Of a DNA stretch of 64,000 bases, positions 1-7,253 are shown piece after piece. A model generated the notes under the pieces. That model had not been told where the DNA came from and made no database searches. It saw only the letters and a list, made by a program, of their open reading frames with translations. Position numbers and translations under genes: made by a program. The first letter of the stretch is position 1, and every line of letters begins with the position of its first letter. Source of the DNA: Paracoccus sp. S1E-3 (GTDB lineage Bacteria > Pseudomonadota > Alphaproteobacteria > Rhodobacterales > Rhodobacteraceae); NCBI RefSeq assembly GCF_013868135.1, contig NZ_JACEMU010000004.1, positions 496,001 through 560,000 of the forward strand, written 5' to 3'.

Positions 1-1661
1 GCCCGGACCTGATGCTAGCCCTCGACCGTGAGGAGGGCGGCTGGAGCGCGACCAGGATCAGCGGACGCCGGACGGCCCGCTTCCCCTTCCCCCTGTCGGC
101 GCCGATTGAGCTGGTGGCGATGGCTGACGGCCGGCTGCTGCAACCTGTCTCCTTGCCCGGCGGAGGGGCGGTCGACCCAGCCGAGGGCCTGACACTCTGG
201 ACGTTGGCCGAAAGCGGTGACGACGGCGCGGCGCGGCGGCTGGCCTGGGCCGGCAGCGCATCTCTGCGGACCCACGACCCGTTCGTCTGGGCGCTCGTGG
301 GGGCGAATGCGCGGGTGACTTGCAGCGAGGGTCTGGTCGCCCAGCCGGGCGGCGAGAGCGCGGAGGGCCGGCTTCTGCGGCTTGAGGGCAAAGGGCGGAT
401 CGGTGTGCGCGACTGGTCACTCGCGGTCGAGACGGGCGCGGACCGCACCGAGCGAGACGAAATCGCCGCTTTCGGTGCACAGGACAGCACGGTGCGCGAC
501 GGGCGAGGGGTGCCAGTGTTCCGAGGTCTACCCGACATCGCCCTGCGCCGGGCGGGGCACGGGTTCGTCTCCCTTCCGACTCGGCGCCGTCTCTACCGTT
601 CCGGCGGGCGCGGCGCTTGGCGGCGATCAGCACCGGAGGAGAGCTTCCTCGGCACGCTCGACGTGGCCGCGGAAGAAGACGGGAACGTGGGCGCACGGCT
701 CCGGCTACGAATCCTGCCGCCGGCAGCGCGCTTCTCGATGGATGCCGGGGGCGAGGCGCTGAGCGTCTCCGGCTTCCCTGCCGGCTGGACCCTGCGGGTG
801 GAAGACGCCACGCCGGCGGTGATCAATGAGGCTGGGTCGGCCCAGGTTCCGCTGCCCGCGGGCGGGGTCCGCAAGGCGCGGCTCCGCCTGCGCGCCGCTG
901 CGCCAGATGGGGCGGAGACGCTGGACTGGCAACTCGCGCTCCCGGCCACGCGGGCCTATCTGGCAAGGCCAGACGGGTCGATCCTTGAGACACAGCGCGA
1001 GATCACGCTGCACGATCTGCGCGACTGGCGGGTGCTGCCAGCCCACGTCGGCCAGACCGACCTTAGCCTGCGGCTGGTCGCGCCCGGTCTTGGTGGCATA
1101 ACGTCGCCGCTGGCCGTCCGCGTCCACGGCGAGGCGCCCCTGTCGAGCATTCGAGACCTTGTGGACGACTTGCTCTCCCATGGCGGGCCGGACGCGGAGG
1201 TTCGGCTTCGAGCGCTCGCCGACGGGCACGAGTCGCCCCGACTCCTAGTGCGGCGGTTCCTTGGCGAGACCCATTTGACCGAGGATGGGGTGATCTTGCG
1301 AACGCATGGCGCACCGGGTGATGAACGGACGTTGCCCGACCTGGTGGCGATCAACATCGACGCGCCTGGGCCGGCGGTCGCGGCTCCCAACGCGCCGCCG
1401 GCGGCGATGGGAAACGTGCTCGGGCCAGGGCGCTGGTTCTTCCTTCCCTCTCTACACGGACAGCCGCTTCGCCCGCCCCGCCCGCTCGTGGTCGAGCCGG
1501 ATGCCGGACAAGAGGCGACGACCGATCAAGATGATCGTCTGCATGCCGCCGGCACCGGACGCAGCCGACCTTGCAGCCCCAGAAGGACGTGTGATCGGCG
1601 GCGAAGTAGCCGTCCGCGACCCGGAAATACCCCTGCAGCTCGACAGTATCGCCCGCGGTGA
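1..1661 (+). CDS. Large protein of unknown function, partial at 5' end, probably truncated at 3' end
   Basis: The reading frame is open at the left window edge, so the true start lies upstream; the ATG at 12 is internal (codons for P-D-L precede it). The visible part, about 490 residues, is rich in Ala, Arg, Gly and Leu with beta-strand-like segments and repeated short blocks such as FPFPLSAPIEL and RLRALADGHESPR. It has no signal peptide or membrane segment. It vaguely resembles the large YjiT/STY4851-type proteins found in bacterial immigration-control or defence islands, but this is a weak recollection, not a demonstrated match. After about 1490 the frame runs through DNA that reads as phage sequence on the other strand, and the last ~55 residues are low-complexity Arg-rich. 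The native C-terminus is therefore probably lost at a deletion junction and the present stop is accidental. Confidence 0.5.
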   Translation, partial: PDLMLALDREEGGWSATRISGRRTARFPFPLSAPIELVAMADGRLLQPVSLPGGGAVDPAEGLTLWTLAESGDDGAARRLAWAGSASLRTHDPFVWALVGANARVTCSEGLVAQPGGESAEGRLLRLEGKGRIGVRDWSLAVETGADRTERDEIAAFGAQDSTVRDGRGVPVFRGLPDIALRRAGHGFVSLPTRRRLYRSGGRGAWRRSAPEESFLGTLDVAAEEDGNVGARLRLRILPPAARFSMDAGGEALSVSGFPAGWTLRVEDATPAVINEAGSAQVPLPAGGVRKARLRLRAAAPDGAETLDWQLALPATRAYLARPDGSILETQREITLHDLRDWRVLPAHVGQTDLSLRLVAPGLGGITSPLAVRVHGEAPLSSIRDLVDDLLSHGGPDAEVRLRALADGHESPRLLVRRFLGETHLTEDGVILRTHGAPGDERTLPDLVAINIDAPGPAVAAPNAPPAAMGNVLGPGRWFFLPSLHGQPLRPPRPLVVEPDAGQEATTDQDDRLHAAGTGRSRPCSPRRTCDRRRSSRPRPGNTPAARQYRPR

Positions 1662-2205
1662 GCGGCACCATGGTCTGCAGCCAGATCGCGGTTGCGAGCG
1701 AGACGTGGGTGGCGGAGATTTCGCCGAGGGAGCCGCGGATTTCCGTGGCCCCGTTCAGCACCAGCCGCCCGCGCATGCGGGCCGTGGCGCTGGCGTTGAT
1801 CTTGTAGAGCAGCGTTGCGCCGAAAAGGTAGGTGCCGTCCACCGGGGCCACGAAGTGATTATTGGCGGCCTCGAACCCGCCTTGATCGTTGTAGTCGGTG
1901 TTGTTCAGGCCGATCTTCGTCCAGGTCCCTACGCCGACGTAGTTGTCGTAGTTCGTGTATGCCTTGAAGCGCGGCAGCCGGGGCTGATCGACGATGCCGG
2001 TGGCGTTGTCGACGCTGAGTCCGTCGAAGAAGGTGCTGCCGTCGGCGGAGACCGCGAGGCGGAAGCGGTCGGAGCCGAAGAGGCCGACCAGCGCGCGGGT
2101 AGAAAAGCCGGTCTGCAGCGTCAGCCCGAGATCGTCGCCCGCGGCCTCCTTGTTCATGGTGTAGAACAGATCGCCGGTCCCGCCCTCGGCCACGGTCCCG
2201 CAGCT
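1564..2205 (-). pseudogene. Phage tail/fibre protein remnant (DUF2793/C1q-like C-terminal part)
   Basis: The minus-strand frame encodes about 210 residues typical of the C-terminal half of DUF2793 proteins in Rhodobacteraceae prophages. An intramolecular segment with GGTGDLFYTMNKE and PRLPRFKAYTNYDNYVGVG is followed by a C1q-like jelly-roll carrying FVAPVDGTYLFGATLLYK and GDTVELQGYF, ending near FWGCKVG. There is no own start codon or N-terminal half. The 5' side joins directly to a truncated large terminase frame at about 2198-2205, shifted by one frame. It is therefore a leftover of the structural-gene end of a prophage, not an expressible gene. The exact 3' limit is uncertain because two minus-strand frames remain open past 1564. 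Confidence 0.72.
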
Positions 2206-2641
2206 CGGGGCTCTCGTCGATCAGCGGGTCGATGCGCTGGCGCGAGTTCCGCTTGGCCAGTTCCACCGTCGGCTGGACCGCGAGCATCGGCCCCGGCGCC
2301 TGGTGGATGACGAAGCCGATCCAGTTGTTGCCGGCCTCGGTCGCGCCAACCTGCGCGGCCTTCATGAAAACGATGCGCTGGGTCGGATCGCCGGGCGAGA
2401 GCCGGTCCATGATCTCGCGCATGTAGGGCGTGCGCGCGGTCCGGTACTGCCCGGGCTCGGCCGAGGCGCGCGAAGCGAGTTTCCGGTGGCGGTCGGCCCA
2501 GCTCGAGACGGTCAGGTCCGGGTCGGGCCGCAGGCCCCGCGACCAGGCACGGATCAGCGCGGCGGACCCGTCGAATCCGACAAGATCGTCATCCAAGCCC
2601 GGGTCGGATCTCCGCGAGGCTGTCGAGCTGGGCGCGGACAT
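2198..2641 (-). pseudogene. Phage terminase large subunit (GpA type), 5' fragment
   Basis: About 148 N-terminal residues of a lambda GpA-like packaging ATPase are present. They include the leader DLTVSSWADRHRKL, the segment TPYMREIMDRLSPGDPTQRI, the Walker-A-like FMKAAQVGATEAG around residues 92-104, and FVIHQAPGPMLAVQPTVELAK before the frame ends at SPELR. The rest of the ATPase and the whole nuclease domain are missing. The frame runs out of register into the DUF2793 tail remnant. The 5' end overlaps the small terminase gene by about 53 bases, a normal arrangement for this pair. The gene cannot make a functional terminase. Confidence 0.8.
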
Positions 2642-3173
2642 GGGCCTCCAGAACCTTCTGCATCAGCGCCGCCTCCACCTCGCACGCGTCCCCCAGCGCC
2701 GCGGTGAGCTCCGAGGCCATAAGCGCCGCGACGCGCGCCGGCCAGGTCACCCACGCATCGCGTTCGTCGCGCGCGAGCCGGAACATCAGCGTCTCCGCCC
2801 GGGCGCGGTCGACCAGTTCCCCCTTCAGCTTCTGCAGCCGGATGCGCCGCTCCTGTGCCTTCAGCACCTCGTTCGCGGTCTTGGCCTGCAGGAAGGTCGT
2901 ACCGCCGCCGACGGCCGGGGCGGACAGCCCCTGTTCCCGTAGCGTGTCGCCGACGGCGGCGACGGCGGCCTCGGGCACGGGTTTCAGCTTCGGCGCGGGC
3001 GGCTTGCGGGTCTTCGACGGGTCGGTCGTCTCTGCACGCCGCATGTCCGAAGCCGCGGCGTCGATGCTGCCATCCTCGTGCAGGACGAGCCGGCCGGCGG
3101 CCTTAGCCTTCTGGATCGCACCCCGCGACAGCCCGACATGGGCGGCGTACTGGCGCTCGCTCATGCCCTGCAT
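2589..3173 (-). CDS. Phage terminase small subunit
   Basis: A 194-residue protein that would bind phage DNA at the packaging site and hand it to the large subunit. The N-terminus (MSERQYAAHVGLSRGAIQKAK) is a helix-turn-helix of the Nu1/terminase-small type. A Pro/Lys-rich linker follows, then a long helical region with FLQAKTANEVLKAQERRIRLQ, the usual oligomerisation part. Translation could begin at the first Met (3173) or at the Met three residues in. The frame looks intact, but its partner is truncated and no other head genes follow, so it is a relic. The upstream 110 bases are A/T-rich and may hold the old promoter. Confidence 0.75.
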   Translation of the reverse strand: MQGMSERQYAAHVGLSRGAIQKAKAAGRLVLHEDGSIDAAASDMRRAETTDPSKTRKPPAPKLKPVPEAAVAAVGDTLREQGLSAPAVGGGTTFLQAKTANEVLKAQERRIRLQKLKGELVDRARAETLMFRLARDERDAWVTWPARVAALMASELTAALGDACEVEAALMQKVLEAHVRAQLDSLAEIRPGLG

Positions 3174-3284
3174 CGACAGCTCCGATTATCATTCAAAATC
3201 ATGTGCTTATCGAGTTGATAAGCGTCCCGGACAGAGCGAACGTGTCTCCACAAGGACGATGCAACTCACCACGGAGCCACCACG

Positions 3285-3509
3285 ATGACCCGCCGCGCGA
3301 CCGACAACACGAAAGCCCTCGACGCCTTCATCGCCGCGAAGACTGAGATCGACGCGATGCTGGAGCGGCTCGCCGCCCTTAGCGCCGACCACTTCGAGAC
3401 CAGCCCCGACGAGATCAACTGGGGCCATGTCGGCACCCTGAACCACTACCGCGCCAAGCTGCGCGAGATCACCGACATGGCCTTCCACGAAGGCGAACAC
3501 GCCGAGTGA
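3285..3509 (+). CDS. Small conserved protein of unknown function
   Basis: A 74-residue soluble, acidic, helical protein starting MTRRATDNTKALDAF and ending FHEGEHAE. It has no membrane segment, cysteines or recognisable catalytic motif. The start ATG at 3285 follows the sequence ggagccaccacg. Small proteins of this kind occur next to DUF3489 genes and site-specific recombinases in integrated elements of Rhodobacteraceae, consistent with the neighbours here. I do not assign a function. It is transcribed away from the terminase relics, in the same direction as the restriction-modification genes. Confidence 0.55.
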   Translation: MTRRATDNTKALDAFIAAKTEIDAMLERLAALSADHFETSPDEINWGHVGTLNHYRAKLREITDMAFHEGEHAE

Positions 3510-3599
3510 GACGACCCGCTCCCGGTCCCGCCCGCCGACTGGCGGGCTCGACCTCGTAGAAGGGCCCGCATCCCGCGCGCCCCGATACGGGAGACGACG

Positions 3600-3962
3600 A
3601 TGACCAAGCTTTCCGACACCCAAGCCCTGATCCTGAGCACCGCCGCCCAGCGGCCCGAGCACATCGCCCTGCCGCTGCCCGACAGCCTGCGCGGCGGCGC
3701 TGCCGCCAAGGTGGTCGGCGCGATGCTCGCCAAGGGCTTCCTCGAAGAGGTCGACGCCGACACGCGCAAGGGCGAGCCCGTCTGGCGCGAGAGCGGGGAC
3801 GGCCACGGCGTCACGCTGGTCGCCACCGACGCGGGTCCGCAGGGCACGCATCCAGTTGACCGTCGACGGCAGCGCAAAGTCCGGCGCCGGCTTGCCCTTC
3901 GGCTCGTTGATCGTCCCCTGCTTGATGATGCGGTCGTACAGCATGAATTCTCGGGCCAATGA
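3600..3962 (+). pseudogene. DUF3489 family protein, 3'-truncated
   Basis: The first ~80 residues are a good DUF3489 N-terminus: MTKLSDTQALILSTAAQRPE, then LPLPDSLRGGAAAKVVGAML, then GEPVWRESGDGHGVTLVATDAG. That family is normally longer, with a second winged-helix-like repeat. After VATDAG (near 3837) the sequence becomes Arg-rich and low complexity up to the stop at 3960-3962. The same DNA reads more sensibly on the minus strand, so the gene was probably cut by a rearrangement. It is a small helix-turn-helix-like protein of mobile elements with unknown function. The break lies about 220 bases upstream of the methyltransferase start. Confidence 0.65.
3838..3945 (-). other. Possible minus-strand gene-start remnant
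   Basis: Between the broken DUF3489 gene and the methyltransferase, the minus strand reads EFMLYDRIIKQGTINEP followed by KGKPAPDFALPSTVNWMRAL. This looks like real protein sequence and breaks off exactly where the DUF3489 homology ends. I cannot name the family. It may be a fragment of a gene from whatever element was joined here. Confidence 0.25.
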
Positions 3963-4063
3963 AGGGCGATGTCCGGCGCAAGCGGCGGAATCGGGCGTGC
4001 AAAACAAAGACTCGCGCGATAGTCTTCTGGAAAACAAGCCCTTTTCGTGAGTGCCCGTCCCGC

Positions 4064-7000
4064 ATGTCCGACAGCCTGACCGACCTGATCCTTTCCCTGA
4101 CCCCCGAAGATGGCTCCTCCATCGGCAACGGCGCGATGATGGCGCTGCTGCGCGAGCGTGTGCCGGGCCTGACCGATGACGACTACGCCGCCGCGCGCGA
4201 TGCGTTGGTCGATGAAGGGCTACTGGCCCGCGGCCGTGGGCGGGGCGGATCGATCATGCGGGTGGCAGGCGACATGGAGGGTGACGAGGACGAGGATGCC
4301 TCGGACGAGGACGATGACAGCGACGACGAGGTGGACGGGTTCGAACTGACCCCCACGACTCTGGCTGCGCCGCGGCAACGCGCGACGGCAGGCAGGAAGA
4401 AGGCTGCTCGGAAGCCTGACGGGCCCGCGCAGGTGCTCAGCTACCGCCACGGCGAGACGCGGGTGAACAACCCCGAGGTCGGGATGGTACATGCCGGCAC
4501 CGATCCGGATGGCGAGAAGTCGGTCTGGACCTACGACCCGCATCTCGATCCGGTGCTGAACTTCGACAGCGCGCGGGCGGGGATCGAGAAGCTGATCGAC
4601 GACGCGCTGGCCAGCGACGATCCCGAGCGGATGCGGGACGCGCTGCAGGAGCTGAAGCGGCTGCAGGCACCCTATCTCAACTGGACGGGCAAGGCGGAGC
4701 GGACGAGCGTCGCGGTCGATACCGTCTCGCTCCATGTCCATGAACGCGTGGATCCGGCGACGATCCTTGCCAATGCGGCCAGGCGGCTGAAAGGCAAGGA
4801 ATCCGCAACGCAGTGGCGGCAGCCGGACCTGTTCGCGGCGCCGTTCGAGAACCTGCCGCTGCGCCAGGCGCTGGATTTCTATCACCATGAAAAGGGCTGG
4901 TCGAACCGGCTGGTGGCGGGCGACAGCCTCCTGGTGATGAACTCGCTCCTGACCAAGGAGAGCATGGGCGGCAAAGTGCAGATGATCTACATCGACCCGC
5001 CCTACGGCATCAAATACGGGTCGAACTTTCAGCCCTTCACCAACAAGCGCGACGTGAAGGACCGCTCGGACGACGACCTCACCCAGGAACCCGAGATGAT
5101 CAAGGCGTTCCGGGACACCTGGGAACTCGGCATCCACTCCTACCTCACCTATCTGCGCGATCGGCTGATGCTGGCGCGGGAATTGCTGACCGAGAGCGGG
5201 TCGGTGTTCGTGCAGATTTCGGATGAGAACCTGCACCATGTTCGGGAAATGATGGATGAGATTTTCGGCGTTGAAAACTTCATCAGCAACATCGTAATCC
5301 AGAAAACTGGTGGTCAAGCATCTCAGAACCTCGCCAATATTGCGGACTATGCCGTTTGGTATTCCCGAGATAAGGCCAAGCTGAAATACCGACAGATCTA
5401 CCGCGAGAAAGTCGCCGGTGAAGGGCATGGCTCAGGTGCGAGATACAATCTGATTGACGACGATGATCGTCACTATCAATGGACGGCCCTTGTTTCGAAC
5501 CGCCCGCCTGGCTCATTCCCCGTGGACTTTCAGGGAAAGCAATGGGGGCCGTCTGGGGGCTTCTGGAAAACCGGTGAGATCGGCTTCAAGCGGATCATTG
5601 CGGCAGGGCGTGTAAGCGGAAGTGCTACAACTCTCCGATACAAGCGTTTTCTGGACGACTTTCCAGCATACGAGATTTCGAACATCTGGTCAGATGTCGC
5701 CGGAAGCCCGGACAAGATGTATGTTGTTCAGACAGCAGCAGCGGTCATCGAACGCTGCCTCCTGATGACCACCGATCCCGGCGATCTGGTGCTCGATCCG
5801 ACCTGCGGCTCCGGCACCACCGCCTTCGTCGCCGAGAAATGGGGGCGGCGCTGGATCACCTGCGACACCTCGCGCGTGGCGATCACGCTGGCCAAGCAGC
5901 GGCTGATGACCGCCAGCTTCGACTATTACGCGCTCCGCTATCCGCATGAGGGTCTCGGCGGCGGCTTCGACTATGAAACCGTGCCGCATATCACGCTCAA
6001 ATCCATCGCCAACAACCCCGACATCGACACGATCCATGACGAGGATCACCCGAAGATCGCGGCGGCGCTGGCCGACCTGAACGCCGCGCTGACCGCCGCC
6101 CCGGCGAAGCCGCTCAAGCCCGCGCAGGGCGTGCGCAAGGGCAAGCCGGTGGACTTCGCCAAGGGCGACACCCTGCACGAATGGGAGGTGCCCTTCGACT
6201 GGCCCGACGATTGGCCCGAGGCCGCCCGCGCGCCTTTCGACGCCTTCCACGCCGCCCGTCAGGCGATGCAGCGCCGCATGGACCAGTCCATCGCCGACCA
6301 TGCCGAACAGGAGACGCTCTACGACAAGCCGCGCATTGACAGATCCAAGCTGCGCATCTGCGGACCGTTCTCGGTCGAGGCGGTGCCGGCGCCGACCGTC
6401 CTGTCGCTGGACGAGAGCATCCCGCCGCAAGAGGCCGATGAGACCGTCGCCCGCTCTGGCGAGACCTCTCGCCAGGCGCTCTGGCGCGACGAACTGCTCA
6501 AGACCGGCGTGCGCGGCAAGGGCGGCGCCATGCTCCGCTTCGCCGAGTTCGAGACGTTACCGGGACTCAAATACATTCATGCCAGCGGGTCGCTGGCCGA
6601 AACGGGCGAACGCGTCGTTGTCAGCTTCGGCCCCGAGCACGCGGCCCTGGAGCAGCGGCAGGTGGAACTGGCGCTAACCGAGGCAGAGACCCTGCGCCCG
6701 TCGCCCAAATTCATCTTGTTCTGCGCCTTCACCTTCGACCCGGAGGCCGCGAAGGACATCGATGAGGTGAACTGGCCGGGTGTCACGTTGCTCAAGGCGC
6801 AGATGAACACCGACCTTCTGACCGAGGATCTGAAGAAGAAGCGCGCCTCGAACCAGTCCTTCTGGCTGATGGGCCAGCCGGACGTGGAGCTGCGCAAGCG
6901 CAAGGATGGACTGTGGGAGGTCGAGGTGAACGGCTTCGACTATTTCGATCCGAAGGCCGGCGACCTCGTGTCCGGCGGCAAAAAGCAGATCGCGATGTGG

Positions 7001-7249
7001 TCGCTGGACGTGGACTACGACAACCGCTCGCTGATGCCGCACCAGGTGTTCTTCCCCATGGCGGACGCGAAGGGCGGCTGGAACCGCCTTCGCAAGGCCG
7101 TGCGGGCGGAGCTGGACGAGGACCTGCTGGAGCAGTTCCACGGCACCGTCTCGCTGCCCTTCGAGGCGGGAGAGAACCGCCGGATCGCGGTCAAGATCGT
7201 CGATGATCGCGGGATCGAGTCGCTCAAGATCATGTCGCTGGAGGGATAA
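4064..7249 (+). CDS. Type III-like site-specific DNA methyltransferase (Mod), beta class
   Basis: A 1061-residue protein that would methylate the target bases and supply target recognition to the adjoining restriction subunit. The catalytic motif DPPYGIKYG lies near residue 311 and the SAM-binding motif DPTCGSGTTA near residue 578. This order, catalytic before SAM-binding, is the beta class typical of adenine N6 methyltransferases of Type III systems. The N-terminus is unusual: a small winged-helix-like segment (residues about 1-65), then an acidic run of Glu/Asp/Ser (about 68-92), then a basic linker. The central part (about 385-565) is less GC-rich than the rest and should contain the target-recognition domain. 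The ATG at 4064 is preferred over upstream starts because the preceding ~35 codons are not protein-like. The stop is 4 bases before the next gene. Confidence 0.88.
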   Translation: MSDSLTDLILSLTPEDGSSIGNGAMMALLRERVPGLTDDDYAAARDALVDEGLLARGRGRGGSIMRVAGDMEGDEDEDASDEDDDSDDEVDGFELTPTTLAAPRQRATAGRKKAARKPDGPAQVLSYRHGETRVNNPEVGMVHAGTDPDGEKSVWTYDPHLDPVLNFDSARAGIEKLIDDALASDDPERMRDALQELKRLQAPYLNWTGKAERTSVAVDTVSLHVHERVDPATILANAARRLKGKESATQWRQPDLFAAPFENLPLRQALDFYHHEKGWSNRLVAGDSLLVMNSLLTKESMGGKVQMIYIDPPYGIKYGSNFQPFTNKRDVKDRSDDDLTQEPEMIKAFRDTWELGIHSYLTYLRDRLMLARELLTESGSVFVQISDENLHHVREMMDEIFGVENFISNIVIQKTGGQASQNLANIADYAVWYSRDKAKLKYRQIYREKVAGEGHGSGARYNLIDDDDRHYQWTALVSNRPPGSFPVDFQGKQWGPSGGFWKTGEIGFKRIIAAGRVSGSATTLRYKRFLDDFPAYEISNIWSDVAGSPDKMYVVQTAAAVIERCLLMTTDPGDLVLDPTCGSGTTAFVAEKWGRRWITCDTSRVAITLAKQRLMTASFDYYALRYPHEGLGGGFDYETVPHITLKSIANNPDIDTIHDEDHPKIAAALADLNAALTAAPAKPLKPAQGVRKGKPVDFAKGDTLHEWEVPFDWPDDWPEAARAPFDAFHAARQAMQRRMDQSIADHAEQETLYDKPRIDRSKLRICGPFSVEAVPAPTVLSLDESIPPQEADETVARSGETSRQALWRDELLKTGVRGKGGAMLRFAEFETLPGLKYIHASGSLAETGERVVVSFGPEHAALEQRQVELALTEAETLRPSPKFILFCAFTFDPEAAKDIDEVNWPGVTLLKAQMNTDLLTEDLKKKRASNQSFWLMGQPDVELRKRKDGLWEVEVNGFDYFDPKAGDLVSGGKKQIAMWSLDVDYDNRSLMPHQVFFPMADAKGGWNRLRKAVRAELDEDLLEQFHGTVSLPFEAGENRRIAVKIVDDRGIESLKIMSLEG

Positions 7250-7253
7250 GCCC

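Noticed and set aside
3207-4037. A 276-residue minus-strand frame across the 74-aa and DUF3489 genes
   Set aside because: Most of it is antisense to plus-strand genes. Only the short part at about 3838-3945 looks like real protein, and that is reported separately as a remnant.
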